Shown: piece after piece, positions 15,458 through 24,034 of the stretch
Position numbering within the stretch: position 1 is the stretch's first letter
Layout of the letters: every line of letters begins with the position of its first letter
Source: Moorena sp. SIO3H5
Lineage (GTDB): Bacteria > Cyanobacteriota > Cyanobacteriia > Cyanobacteriales > Coleofasciculaceae
Assembly: GCF_010692395.1 (NCBI RefSeq)
Contig: NZ_JAAHHS010000045.1
Span: 1 to 33,647, forward strand
Length of the DNA: 33,647 nucleotides
Reading direction: 5' to 3'
Notes under the pieces: model-generated
Database searches by the model: none
Told to the model about the DNA's origin: nothing
The model's input: the letters and a program-made list of their open reading frames with translations, nothing else
Translations under genes and position numbers: made by a program

Positions 15458-16696
15458 CTAAAACCCAGAACTTTGTACCCCAACCAATTGAGAACTCCTA
15501 TAATCTGACAAACGCTGCCAACTCAGCTTTGATGTTTCCTCATCCAGATGCCAGCGTAATAACTGAGCTGGTTGACCAATGTTGAGGGTTGGTAAACCGA
15601 TGGCTTGGCGAGGGGAAACCGTTGCGAGGGCAATGCCATTCTCAACGCTACAAATACCCCACTGGACTAAATTCTCTACCCCTACCAATAAGGGCAAGGT
15701 TGTCCCAGATAATGTCCCATCTGGTAGCCGTGCTGTCCCGTTTTTGACGTGTATCTGGCGGGTGTCCCAGGGATAGAGGCCATCGGGTAATCCTATTGGT
15801 GCTAGGGCATCGCTAACTAGAAAAATCCCTTGTTGATAACCCCCAGCACGGAGGAGCAGTTGGATCATGGTGGAACAGACGTGCTGACCATCGGCAATTA
15901 GTCCACACTGGACACCGGGAGTAACTAGGGCAGCTCCCAGTAATCCTGGTTTGCGGTGATGGAGTCCTGGCATAGCATTAAAGGCATGGGTTACCATGGA
16001 TGCCCCACGTTCAAAGGCGCTTTGGGCTTGCTCTGCTGTGGCTTGGGAGTGACCAAGACTAACGATTATGTTGCGCGATCGCAAATACGGAATCACCTCA
16101 CCAATGCTATCTAATTCTGGCGCTATGGTAATAATTTTGACCAGATCACCATAGTCTCCCAAAACTTCTTTGACATTTTCAATAGTAAGTGGTAATAGAT
16201 ACTCAACAGGATGAGCTCCCCGTTTTTGGGGATTGAGAAAAGGCCCTTCTAGATGAACACCCAAGATGCGAGCGCTTGGGGTCTGGTAAGGTTGGGAAGG
16301 GATAAATTCAGCAAAGACAGAAAGGGTACGCTGAATCTTCTCTACAGAAGTAGTCACCAGAGTGGGTAAAAACTGATCCACACCATGATGCCAAAGGAAT
16401 TGACAAATGTCCTGGAGTAAAGGGATGTGGTGAAAATCCACATCGGTGAAGGCTAAGCCTAGCCCCCCATTAATCTGCAAATCCACACCCCCTAGGGAGA
16501 CCCAATCCCCAGCAACGTCAAGGATAGCCTGGTTAGGAAGAGTTTCTAGCTTGGGTGCGATCGCTGAAAGCGGGGCTTTGCCCATCGCCTTTGGCGCGGC
16601 AACGCCTATCGCTTCAATAATTCCATGATCATTAATGTGAATATTCTGTAAACCCTCGTAACTGGGGACACGAGCATTGATAATATCTAGAGTCAT
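15458..16696 (-). CDS. nagA: N-acetylglucosamine-6-phosphate deacetylase
   Basis: Amidohydrolase-fold enzyme that deacetylates GlcNAc-6-phosphate in amino-sugar recycling; 412 residues, slightly long for the family. Metal and substrate motifs are present: GGVDLQINGG, HLEGPFLNPQKRGAH, LGHSQAT, VTHAFNAM and the catalytic Asp in LVSDALAPIGLPDG. The ATG at 16696 is 46 bases from the divergent purE start, so the two genes share a short promoter region. Near the N-terminus (about residues 28-47, VAAPKAMGKAPLSAIA) there is an Ala/Pro-rich stretch encoded by a repeat-like DNA segment (16557-16612). It lies between the small N-terminal strand region and the metal-site domain and looks inserted. Enzymatic function is probably kept. 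Confidence 0.93.
   Translation of the reverse strand: MTLDIINARVPSYEGLQNIHINDHGIIEAIGVAAPKAMGKAPLSAIAPKLETLPNQAILDVAGDWVSLGGVDLQINGGLGLAFTDVDFHHIPLLQDICQFLWHHGVDQFLPTLVTTSVEKIQRTLSVFAEFIPSQPYQTPSARILGVHLEGPFLNPQKRGAHPVEYLLPLTIENVKEVLGDYGDLVKIITIAPELDSIGEVIPYLRSRNIIVSLGHSQATAEQAQSAFERGASMVTHAFNAMPGLHHRKPGLLGAALVTPGVQCGLIADGQHVCSTMIQLLLRAGGYQQGIFLVSDALAPIGLPDGLYPWDTRQIHVKNGTARLPDGTLSGTTLPLLVGVENLVQWGICSVENGIALATVSPRQAIGLPTLNIGQPAQLLRWHLDEETSKLSWQRLSDYRSSQLVGVQSSGF
16557..16612. repeat. repeat-like segment read in frame within nagA
   Basis: GCGATCGCTGAAAGCGGGGC, TTTGCCC, ATCGCCTTTGGCGCGGCAAC, GCCTATCGC. It has GCGATCGC-like ends and paired arms (GGGGC with GCCC; CCTTTGG with its neighbours) like the dispersed repeats elsewhere in the window. 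It encodes about 19 residues absent from what I recall of other NagA proteins. Confidence 0.45.
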
Positions 16697-16742
16697 TAGG
16701 GAATGTGGCGAAGTCTAATTCATCTACCATCAAACATGATTC

Positions 16743-17270
16743 ATGACCAATAACCAACCGTTAATTGGGATTATTATGGGCAGCGATTCCGATTTGCCCA
16801 CCATGCAAAATGCGATCGCAGTATGTGAAGACTTTGGTGTTCCTTGGGAAGTAGCGATTGTGTCAGCCCACCGCACCCCCGAACGGATGGTAAATTATGC
16901 CAAAGACGCTCACAAGCGTGGACTCAAAGTTATTATCGCTGGTGCTGGGGGAGCAGCTCATCTGCCTGGGATGGTGGCGGCTCTAACACCCTTGCCTGTG
17001 ATTGGGGTCCCAGTGTCTAGTCGTCAAATGAAGGGTATTGATTCCCTATACTCCATTGTTCAAATGCCTGGAGGAATTCCCGTCGCTACTGTAGCAATTG
17101 GTAATTCCAAGAATGCAGGATTGTTAGCAGTGCAGATTTTGGGCACTCATCAGCCGGAATTACTAGAGAGAGTGCAGCAGTATCGCCAGAATTTAGCGGA
17201 ATCAGTGATGGAAAAGCAAGCATTGCTCGATGAGTTAGGTTATGAGCAATACTTAGGGCAGATGGGTTAA
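16743..17270 (+). CDS. purE: N5-carboxyaminoimidazole ribonucleotide mutase
   Basis: Class I PurE, converting N5-CAIR to CAIR in purine synthesis; 175 residues. Signature motifs: [13 protein letters not shown] (phosphate and substrate loop), [10 protein letters not shown] (catalytic His) and [12 protein letters not shown], then PVIGVPV and [14 protein letters not shown]. The length and motif spacing are those of the bacterial mutase, not the PurE-PurK fusion. The ATG at 16743 is divergent from nagA. A small hairpin (TAACCTT/AAGGTTA, 17281-17297) lies just after the stop codon. No other purine gene is in the window. Confidence 0.96.
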   Translation: MTNNQPLIGIIMGSDSDLPTMQNAIAVCEDFGVPWEVAIVSAHRTPERMVNYAKDAHKRGLKVIIAGAGGAAHLPGMVAALTPLPVIGVPVSSRQMKGIDSLYSIVQMPGGIPVATVAIGNSKNAGLLAVQILGTHQPELLERVQQYRQNLAESVMEKQALLDELGYEQYLGQMG

Positions 17271-17511
17271 TCTGGTTCAGTAACCTTGAAAAGGTTAGTA
17301 TTGAAAAAGGGCAAAAATCCCCATTAAATTGCCATCAGGGTAATCCATTATAGGGGGGATGTTAAAGAAAATAATTCGAGCGTAATCCGACTCGTTATAC
17401 CTCGTTCTACTAAGTTAAGCTGGGGGATATCAAAAGCATCCCACCGAAGGGCGGCATCTGTTATAAATGAGCCGAGACTAAAGGCAATAGGACTTACGAA
17501 TAGGACGTTGA

Positions 17512-17555
17512 ATTTGGTGTTCAGGTGAAATACCAATAGCCTGTCCACACCAAAT
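17512..17555 (+). promoter_or_regulatory. hairpin in the probable cysC leader
   Basis: ATTTGGTGT at 17512-17520 pairs perfectly with ACACCAAAT at 17547-17555. An inner CAGG/CCTG pairing (17522-17525 and 17540-17543) extends the stem across a small internal loop. It ends 24 bases before the ribosome binding site, so it could be an operator or RNA leader element. Confidence 0.4.
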
Positions 17556-17579
17556 CCACGTCATGTCAACAAAAAATCT

Positions 17580-17586
17580 AGGAGGT
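17580..17586 (+). promoter_or_regulatory. strong ribosome binding site of cysC
   Basis: AGGAGGT, a full anti-Shine-Dalgarno match, 11 bases before the cysC ATG. It is one of the few strong sites in this window and supports the start at 17598. Confidence 0.75.
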
Positions 17587-17597
17587 AAATAGAGTTC

Positions 17598-18134
17598 ATG
17601 GAACATCGTGGTGTTACAGTATGGTTAACTGGTCTTAGTGGTGCTGGAAAGACCACTATTACTAAGGCATTAGAAGAAAAACTAAACGCTAAAGGATGCA
17701 AGCTGGAAGTTTTGGATGGGGATATCGTCCGTCAGAACTTAACCAAAGGACTCGGATTTAGTAAAGAAGACCGGGATACAAATATTCGCCGAATTGGCTT
17801 TGTTGCCCATCTTTTAACCCGCAATGGAGTTATTGTCTTGGTATCCGCGATCTCCCCTTACAGCGAAATTCGAGAGGAGGTTAAGCAACGGATTGGTGAC
17901 TTTGTAGAAGTTTATGTTAATGCTCCCCTAAACGTTTGCGAAGACCGAGATGTCAAAGGACTTTACAAACGAGCTCGTGCTGGCGAAATTAAGAGTTTTA
18001 CTGGTATTGATGACCCCTATGAGCCACCATTAAATCCAGAGGTAGAATGTCGCACTGACAAAGAAGAATTATCAGAAAGTGTGGACAAAGTTATCAAAAA
18101 ACTGGAAGAGTTAAATTATATTTCTAGTACTTGA
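17598..18134 (+). CDS. cysC: adenylyl-sulfate kinase
   Basis: APS kinase: phosphorylates adenosine 5'-phosphosulfate to PAPS, the activated sulfate used for sulfation or reduction. 178 residues. The P-loop is GLSGAGKTT, followed by the APS-binding DGDIVRQNL, the [15 protein letters not shown] segment, and the lid segment [24 protein letters not shown]. The ATG at 17598 has a strong Shine-Dalgarno sequence. It is 113 bases upstream of sat, the preceding step of the pathway, on the same strand. Confidence 0.96.
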   Translation: MEHRGVTVWLTGLSGAGKTTITKALEEKLNAKGCKLEVLDGDIVRQNLTKGLGFSKEDRDTNIRRIGFVAHLLTRNGVIVLVSAISPYSEIREEVKQRIGDFVEVYVNAPLNVCEDRDVKGLYKRARAGEIKSFTGIDDPYEPPLNPEVECRTDKEELSESVDKVIKKLEELNYISST

Positions 18135-18247
18135 AGCAAAATCTTTATACGTTAACTAAAGCACCCCAGTTACACGCTTTGGAGTGGGAGTCGTATATTG
18201 AGACAATTCTTGAGACAATTGTAGAATCTAACTATTATTCCTAGAGT

Positions 18248-19435
18248 ATGCAAAGCCCGGTGTTAAGCCATCCTTCACAAACTATCCCAGCTCACGGTGG
18301 TCAACTGGTCAACCGTGTTGCTACACCCGAACAACGGCAGGAATTTTTGGAGAAAGCTGAATTTCTGCCCAGAGTCACACTAGATAAACGGGCTGTCAGC
18401 GACCTGGAAATGATTGCTATCGGTGGCTTTAGTCCCCTGACTGGCTTCATGACCAAAGAAGACTACGAATCAGTGGTAGACCGGATGCGTCTCGCCAATA
18501 ACCTACCGTGGTCAGTTCCAATCACCCTCTCGGTTACCTCTGAAGTAGCTGCTCCTCTGCAAGAGGGGGGGTTAGTCCGTTTGGATGATACCAGTGGTCA
18601 GTTTATTGGTGTATTAGAACTGACAGAAAAATATTCTTACGACAAAACCCATGAAGCAGTGCAAGTTTACCGCACTGATGAAGACAAGCATCCTGGTGTG
18701 AAAGTCGTGTATGAGCAGGGAGAGATTAATTTAGCTGGTTCGGTATGGTTACTAGAACGGTTACCCCATCCCCAGTTTCCCGCCTACCAAATCGATCCAG
18801 AAAAATCGAGAGCCATGTTCTCGGAACGGGGTTGGAAAACAGTGGTGGGTTTCCAAACCCGTAATCCCATTCATCGGGCTCATGAATATATCATCAAATG
18901 TGCTCTAGAAACCGTAGACGGTTTGTTTCTTCATCCCTTAGTAGGTGCTACTAAAAGTGACGACATCCCAGCAGATGTACGGATGCGTTGCTATGAAATC
19001 ATGTTGGAGAATTATTTTCCCAATGACCGAGTGATTCTAGCAATTAACCCTGCTGCCATGCGTTATGCTGGCCCGCGAGAAGCAATTTTCCATGCTTTGG
19101 TACGGAAGAATTACGGCTGTACCCATTTTATTGTAGGACGGGATCACGCTGGTGTGGGAGACTATTATGGCACCTATGATGCCCAACACATTTTTGGTGA
19201 GTTTGAGCCAGGTGAGTTGGGGATCATGCCGATGAAGTTTGAGCACGCTTTCTACTGCACTCGCACCCAGGGTATGGCTACAGCCAAGACTAGTCCAAGT
19301 ACACCAGAGCAGAGGATTCATTTATCTGGTACTAAGGTACGGAAAATGCTGCGCCAGGGAGAGTTACCACCACCGGAATTTTCCAGACCTGAAGTGGCAG
19401 CAGAACTGGCTAAGGCAATGCACGAGACGAGTTGA
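18248..19435 (+). CDS. sat: sulfate adenylyltransferase (ATP sulfurylase)
   Basis: Makes adenosine 5'-phosphosulfate from ATP and sulfate, the first step of sulfate assimilation. 395 residues, the single-chain bacterial/cyanobacterial form without a kinase domain. Catalytic motifs: [12 protein letters not shown] (QxRNPxHxxH), [15 protein letters not shown], and [12 protein letters not shown]. An N-terminal PUA-like part ([20 protein letters not shown]) precedes. It follows cysC, so the two pathway enzymes sit together, possibly co-transcribed despite the 113-base spacer. The ATG at 18248 follows ATTCCTAGAGT with no strong ribosome site. Confidence 0.96.
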   Translation: MQSPVLSHPSQTIPAHGGQLVNRVATPEQRQEFLEKAEFLPRVTLDKRAVSDLEMIAIGGFSPLTGFMTKEDYESVVDRMRLANNLPWSVPITLSVTSEVAAPLQEGGLVRLDDTSGQFIGVLELTEKYSYDKTHEAVQVYRTDEDKHPGVKVVYEQGEINLAGSVWLLERLPHPQFPAYQIDPEKSRAMFSERGWKTVVGFQTRNPIHRAHEYIIKCALETVDGLFLHPLVGATKSDDIPADVRMRCYEIMLENYFPNDRVILAINPAAMRYAGPREAIFHALVRKNYGCTHFIVGRDHAGVGDYYGTYDAQHIFGEFEPGELGIMPMKFEHAFYCTRTQGMATAKTSPSTPEQRIHLSGTKVRKMLRQGELPPPEFSRPEVAAELAKAMHETS

Positions 19436-19489
19436 AGGTTACGCGAACAACCTATAACTAGTGAACTAGTGAACTAGCTGAACTGGGAA

Positions 19490-19512
19490 TCCCACGGCTT
19501 GTGGTCGTGGGA
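19490..19512. repeat. small hairpin TCCCACG/CGTGGGA
   Basis: TCCCACG (19490-19496) pairs with CGTGGGA (19506-19512) around a 9-base loop. It is preceded by TAGTGAAC direct repeats. The sequence resembles hairpins at IS200/IS605-type ends, but no transposase is near. It could also terminate sat. Confidence 0.4.
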
Positions 19513-19563
19513 GCGCCAATCCTGGTAGGCTGATAGCTGAAATCTGAAAGCTGAAGCGCGGAT

Positions 19564-21867
19564 ATGGGACTTAATCGCCGGACTTTTCTGCAAAAAGCTA
19601 GTTTGGGATTGGCAACATTAGGAGTAAGTGAAACAATACTATCCCTCCTAGGGAATAGTGGTTTAGCTGTTCCTGGAATAGACCGTTACTTCCAAGTATT
19701 AGCACAACCCCTTGGGCGAAAGTTAGCCCTACTAGTGGGTATCAACAAGTATCCTCGTAGCACACTATTGGATGGCTGTGTTACTGATGTAGAACTACAA
19801 CAAGAACTATTGATTCATCGGTTTGGCTTCAACCCGAAGGATATACTTATACTTAACGATGACCAAGCGACCCGAGAAAATATTGAAACGGCTTTTATTG
19901 AACATCTGACGGAGCAAGCGAAACCAGGTGACGTGGTAGTCTTCCACTTCAGTGGCTTCGGTAGCCAAGTTAAGCTATCTCAAGGGTATCAAAATGATAA
20001 GTCTGTTGCACTTCAAAATAGCTTGGTTCCAGTAGATGGGAGCCTGACCAAAAAAAATCCTAAGGTAGCCAACGATTTACTAGAAGAAACGCTAGTTTTG
20101 CTATTGCGATCGCTCTTCACTGACCAAGTCACTACAGTACTTGATACTAGCCACACGGTAGCTGATAGCATCCTCCAAGGAAATATTAAGGTACGCTCTA
20201 GTACTAACCCACCAGCCAAAGAGGCTAGTCGGGACGAACTAGCTTTTCAAGAGCAACTGCGGCGGCGGATACAGGATTCTGGGAAAGGAATAGTAAACCA
20301 GAAATCCGTCTCGATTGTGCCTGGATCGATGAATCCCATGGCAGGTCTAGTGCTCACCGCTGCTGAACCAAATCAAATGGCCATGGAGGCGAAATGGAAT
20401 GGTTTCAGTGCTGGCTTATTTACCTATGCTCTTACTCAGTATCTGTGGCAGGCAATACCAACAACCACAAGTCAGGTGAGCCTGACTCACGCTGGTGTGA
20501 TGGTTAATCAACTGACAGGTACACAACAACAGCCCAAGTTAGGGGGTCAGAGTAGTCTTGAGCCAATACCAACCTATTATCTCCCCCCTGACCCTAGCAT
20601 GGAAGCGGATGGTGTGGTCACTGCCGTGGAAGATAATGGTCAAACGGCACAGTTGTGGTTGGCAGGATTACCAGCAACAGTTGTGGATTACTATAGCAAC
20701 AACTCTGTATTGAAATTAGTTGGTGCTAAGTCGGGAGTCTCTCAACTACAAATAACCTCTAAAGATGGTCTGACTGCTAAGGCAAAATTTATTGGTGCTA
20801 GTACTGATAACAATCAGCTACAAGTTGGGCAGCTGGTGCAAGAAGCCGTCCGGGTTTTACCCCGTAATATTGGTCTAACGGTAGCTCTGGATGGGAACCT
20901 AGAAAGAATTGAGCGAGTAGATGCTACCAGTGCCTTTTCTAGTATCTCTACTGCATCGATAGTGCAAGCAGGGGAACAACCTGCTGATTATTTGTTTGGG
21001 AAAGCACTCTCTTCCAAAAATGCTGGGGGAGGGGGTTATGGAATCTTCTATATAGACGGTGAACCCATACCCAATGGAGTTGGGGAAGCTGGGGTAGCTG
21101 TGAAGTCAGCAGCTATGGGATTAGCTAGTAAACTGAACACCTTGCTGGCAGCGAAATTGCTGCGTCTAACTGCTAATGATGGGTCTTCCGGTCTAGGTAT
21201 TCGAGTATCCCTACAGATGATTGAACCAGAGCAAAAGCTAGTGATGCAACTCGAAACATCACGGACAGCTTCCTCCTCACGGGTAGATTTGGTAGGTGAG
21301 GGTGAAGCTAAATCTCAGTCTGAGTTGACACAAACTTTGACAGAAGCAGGTGTTCCTATTTTGCCGGTAGGGAGTCGTCTCCATTATCAGATCGAAAACT
21401 ACGGTGACCAACCGGTCTATTTCTTGCTATTAGGGTTTAATACCAGTGGCAATGCGATCGCACTATATGAACTGCCATTTTTGCAGACATCACAGACTTC
21501 AGAAAACTCTCCATCTATCAAAGATGCCGTCATTGGTCCTGGAGAAACTCTAACCCTGCCATCAGCAGTAGCTTCCGTTGGTGGGATTGTCTCAGGTCCT
21601 AGTGGACTGGTGGAAATGCAAATGATTTGCAGTCGCTCCCCCTTTACTCAAGCCGGTACAGCTCTCGATGCTGTGCCATCTCGTCGCGGAATCGGAGCAC
21701 CAATTGATGATTTGTTTAACCCCTTGGACGTAGCCCAGGCGGTGCTACAAGACATACACGATGCTAGTGCAAATTCCCTAGATTCTTCCCTCACTATAAG
21801 TGCTGATTCCTACGCCTTGGATGTCAATACTTGGGCAACTTTAAGTTTTCTCTATCGGGTAGTTTGA
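19564..21867 (+). CDS. caspase-fold (orthocaspase-type) protein with substituted catalytic dyad
   Basis: A 767-residue exported protein with a p20-like caspase domain (about 52-345). The N-terminus NRRTFLQKASLGLATLG is a twin-arginine signal with a hydrophobic stretch. Family landmarks: LALLVGINKYP, LDGCVTDVELQQ, ILNDDQATRENI, then FHFSGFGSQ (128-135) where active proteins have H-x-S-G-H-G, and VLDTSH (192-197) where active proteins have D-x-C-H. So the catalytic His is Phe132 and the catalytic Cys is Ser196. The C-terminal half includes a DUF4384-like beta-rich part (YQIENYGDQPVYFLLLGF, then IGPGETLTLP). Probably a non-peptidase scaffold or binding protein in the periplasm. A stable hairpin follows the stop codon. 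Confidence 0.88.
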   Translation: MGLNRRTFLQKASLGLATLGVSETILSLLGNSGLAVPGIDRYFQVLAQPLGRKLALLVGINKYPRSTLLDGCVTDVELQQELLIHRFGFNPKDILILNDDQATRENIETAFIEHLTEQAKPGDVVVFHFSGFGSQVKLSQGYQNDKSVALQNSLVPVDGSLTKKNPKVANDLLEETLVLLLRSLFTDQVTTVLDTSHTVADSILQGNIKVRSSTNPPAKEASRDELAFQEQLRRRIQDSGKGIVNQKSVSIVPGSMNPMAGLVLTAAEPNQMAMEAKWNGFSAGLFTYALTQYLWQAIPTTTSQVSLTHAGVMVNQLTGTQQQPKLGGQSSLEPIPTYYLPPDPSMEADGVVTAVEDNGQTAQLWLAGLPATVVDYYSNNSVLKLVGAKSGVSQLQITSKDGLTAKAKFIGASTDNNQLQVGQLVQEAVRVLPRNIGLTVALDGNLERIERVDATSAFSSISTASIVQAGEQPADYLFGKALSSKNAGGGGYGIFYIDGEPIPNGVGEAGVAVKSAAMGLASKLNTLLAAKLLRLTANDGSSGLGIRVSLQMIEPEQKLVMQLETSRTASSSRVDLVGEGEAKSQSELTQTLTEAGVPILPVGSRLHYQIENYGDQPVYFLLLGFNTSGNAIALYELPFLQTSQTSENSPSIKDAVIGPGETLTLPSAVASVGGIVSGPSGLVEMQMICSRSPFTQAGTALDAVPSRRGIGAPIDDLFNPLDVAQAVLQDIHDASANSLDSSLTISADSYALDVNTWATLSFLYRVV

Positions 21868-21877
21868 GTTCAGTTTG

Positions 21878-21930
21878 TTAATTGTTAATTGCTCCTGGGC
21901 AATTAACAATTAATCCATAATTTTTTCATA
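21878..21930 (+). terminator. probable terminator of the caspase-fold gene
   Basis: A perfect 15-bp stem (TTAATTGTTAATTGC at 21878-21892 with GCAATTAACAATTAA at 21899-21913) and a 6-base loop lie 11 bases after the stop. A T-run (TTTTTT) follows at about 21921-21926. The stem is A/T-rich. Confidence 0.6.
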
Positions 21931-21983
21931 GGGAACAGGGAACAGGGAACAGGGAACAGGGAACAGGGAACAGGGAACAGGGG
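21931..21983. repeat. (GGGAACA)n short tandem array
   Basis: Seven GGGAACA units. The same unit occurs near 33236. Confidence 0.85.
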
Positions 21984-22194
21984 TAAGACTGTGGGTAAAG
22001 AGGATAGTTTCGTAAAATAACTAAGGATTTATAGTTATTTTTTTGTTAAACTATACTGATAAATTTGGTTATTTCAACAACATAAATTTTCTTGATTCTG
22101 ACTCCTGAACAGAATTGATTGGTCAGGATAACACTTCATGATTTCTGGGGAGCGATGCATCGCTATTCCACCTCAAGCAGCGCTATAACTATTA

Positions 22195-22223
22195 TAAGCA
22201 TATGCGCGTAGCGCATATGCTTA
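22195..22223. repeat. perfect 13-bp palindromic hairpin upstream of the DUF262 gene
   Basis: TAAGCATATGCGC (22195-22207), loop GTA, GCGCATATGCTTA (22211-22223). It ends 32 bases before the start codon. It is followed by AGTTTTATT. It could act as operator or attenuator, or be a copy of the palindromic element seen at 3064-3089. Confidence 0.7.
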
Positions 22224-22255
22224 AGTTTTATTAACTATATACATCAGGTAAAACT

Positions 22256-23341
22256 ATGCCCAAGTCAAAGAAGCCAGAAGAAATAACAGTTCAGGATAAA
22301 GAGGCAGCAGAAGCAGAAATTAGGGAGAAGCAGAAGCCTGTTGATTACGACACCAAAGAGTATCCAGTTGAAATACTGGTTCACAAATACATGGATGGCA
22401 AGGATGACGATACCAACGAGTTGTTCATACCAGATTACCAAAGGAATGAGGCTTGGGAGGACAAAAGGCAGTCAAAGTTCATTGAGTCTGTACTTTTAGG
22501 GTTACCAATACCATTTATCTTTGTTGCCGATATCTACGACCCAGAAAACGATCTAGGACGTTTGGAGATAGTAGACGGTACACAGCGTATCCGTAGTCTG
22601 GCTAGATTTCTAAATAATGAACTTACCTTAGTTGGTTTGGAGAAGCTCAAGAAACTCAATCAATTTAGGTATACTGACTTACCACTTGCCCGACAAAGGC
22701 GCTTTAAACGGAGTACGCTTCGGATGATCCAACTGACTGAAAAGGCAGATGAGGAAGTGCGACGGGATATGTTTGAAAGGATCAATACAGGTAGCGTTGA
22801 CCTAAATGACATGGAGAAACGCAGAGGCATATTACGCGGACCATTCCTAGATATCCTGGATCAACTCTCGGCAAATGAAAAGTTTCTTGATCTATGTCCC
22901 TTTTCAGAAGCCCTAATCCGCAGAAGTGAACCTCAGGAATTCGTATTACGTTTTTTCGCGTATCTGAACAACTATAATAATTTTGAACGCCAAGTTAATA
23001 AATTTCTCAATGACTACTTGGAAAAACACAACAAAGACAGACGTGATCATGAGACAATGAAGGCGGAGTTCCAATCAATGTTGGATTTCGTATATAAGCA
23101 CTTTGACAATGGATTTAGCAAATCAAAACGACATAAAAAAACGCCTCGTATTCGATTTGAGGCTATCTCCGTTGGGGTTGCTCTTGCCTTGAGGGAAAAT
23201 ATAAATCTTCAGCCAAAATCAATGAATTGGCTTGACTCGCCAGAATTCAAGGAGTACACTACCTCTGATGCAAGTAACTCTAGACCTAAAGTAATTCGGC
23301 GTATTGAGTATGTGCGTGATCAACTCCTAGATAAAGCATGA
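22256..23341 (+). CDS. DUF262 (GmrS/ParB-like) domain protein, first gene of a candidate defence operon
   Basis: A 361-residue soluble protein. The N-terminal DUF262 domain (about 35-200) has the family motifs IPDYQRNEAW (58-67), FIESVLLGLPIP (75-86), the nucleotide/DNA-handling EIVDGTQR (104-111) and FERINTG (173-179). The same fold is used by the GmrS half of GmrSD modification-dependent enzymes and by BrxU-type proteins. The domain is followed by a helical region, but there is no DUF1524 HNH domain (no His-His-Asn finger), so it is not a full GmrSD. The ATG has AGGT seven bases upstream. Its stop overlaps the HEPN start as ATGA, so the two are translationally coupled. A highly charged N-terminal 30 residues precedes the domain. 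Confidence 0.88.
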   Translation: MPKSKKPEEITVQDKEAAEAEIREKQKPVDYDTKEYPVEILVHKYMDGKDDDTNELFIPDYQRNEAWEDKRQSKFIESVLLGLPIPFIFVADIYDPENDLGRLEIVDGTQRIRSLARFLNNELTLVGLEKLKKLNQFRYTDLPLARQRRFKRSTLRMIQLTEKADEEVRRDMFERINTGSVDLNDMEKRRGILRGPFLDILDQLSANEKFLDLCPFSEALIRRSEPQEFVLRFFAYLNNYNNFERQVNKFLNDYLEKHNKDRRDHETMKAEFQSMLDFVYKHFDNGFSKSKRHKKTPRIRFEAISVGVALALRENINLQPKSMNWLDSPEFKEYTTSDASNSRPKVIRRIEYVRDQLLDKA

Positions 23342-24033
23342 CAAGTCTATTATTTGAAGATTTCAACGAACGCTCTAAAGAAGTAAGTAAGTATTTTATT
23401 GTTTTGAAAAATATGGAGCAAGGAACAATCAAGTTAAGTATGGATGTGAAGAGTGGAGTAAATAAAATTAAACAAATTGACCCTGAGCTATTAAAAACCA
23501 TGAAAGCTAGTGGATTCTTGTTGCTGTACAATCTGGTCGAATCCACAATGCGAAATGCTATAGAAGCCATCTTCGATGAACTCCAGAGTCAAGGAATTTC
23601 CTTTGATGAAATAAAACCTGAACTTAAAAAAATTGTCTTAAAAAACCTTAAAAAGAGAAACCCTGATCAAGTTATTTTAAATCTCACAGCGATTTCTATT
23701 GACATCATCAATGCTGGATTTGATAAAGAAGACCTCTTTTCAGGAAACATTGACGGAAGAAAGATCCAGCAAACAGCAAATGACTATGGTTTCTCATGCA
23801 CAACTGACTACGCTAAGACGGGACATGGAAATGATTTGTTAACTGTTAAAAAAAACAGAAACGATTTAGCCCATGGCATCAAGTCCTTTGCGGAGGTAGG
23901 AAGAGAGCAAAGTGCTGATAACCTCTTAAAAATACAAAAAAATGTAGTCAAGTATTTAAGACAGATACTAGAAAATATAGAAACCTATCTAGCTAACCAG
24001 GAATACTTGGATTCATCCACCACTACTCCTTAA
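23338..24033 (+). CDS. HEPN-domain protein (MAE_28990/MAE_18760-like), candidate RNase effector
   Basis: A 231-residue helical protein. It carries the HEPN RNase signature R-x4-H as R174-N-D-L-A-H179, after a long helix LLLYNLVESTMRNAIEAIF (61-79) typical of the MAE_28990-type subfamily as I recall it. The region is rich in Lys and Asn codons ending in A/T, apparently more A/T-rich than the housekeeping genes. The start overlaps the DUF262 stop by four bases (ATGA), so both proteins should be made together. Its 3' end is one base from the 3' end of the convergent methyltransferase. HEPN proteins of this kind are commonly ribonucleases in immune or toxin systems; activity here is inferred. Confidence 0.82.
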   Translation: MTSLLFEDFNERSKEVSKYFIVLKNMEQGTIKLSMDVKSGVNKIKQIDPELLKTMKASGFLLLYNLVESTMRNAIEAIFDELQSQGISFDEIKPELKKIVLKNLKKRNPDQVILNLTAISIDIINAGFDKEDLFSGNIDGRKIQQTANDYGFSCTTDYAKTGHGNDLLTVKKNRNDLAHGIKSFAEVGREQSADNLLKIQKNVVKYLRQILENIETYLANQEYLDSSTTTP

Positions 24034-24034
24034 T

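Larger units (their letters stand above)
17271..17597. other. purE-cysC intergenic region with a leader hairpin
   Basis: A 327-base gap. After the small purE-side hairpin the sequence has no clear coding pattern; the 66-codon minus-strand ORF in it (17348-17548) is not convincing. A longer hairpin lies at 17512-17555 and a strong ribosome binding site at 17580, both upstream of cysC. Confidence 0.55.
21868..22255. other. intergenic region before the DUF262-HEPN genes
   Basis: A 388-base gap. It holds a terminator-like hairpin (21878-21913), a GGGAACA array (21931-21983), a GCGATGCATCGC palindrome (22151-22164) and a 13-bp hairpin (22195-22223). No gene is apparent. A promoter for the 22256 operon must lie in its second half. 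Confidence 0.6.

Noticed and set aside
17348..17548. 66-codon minus-strand ORF between purE and cysC
   Set aside because: No recognisable motif, overlaps the probable cysC leader hairpin, and has no ribosome site.
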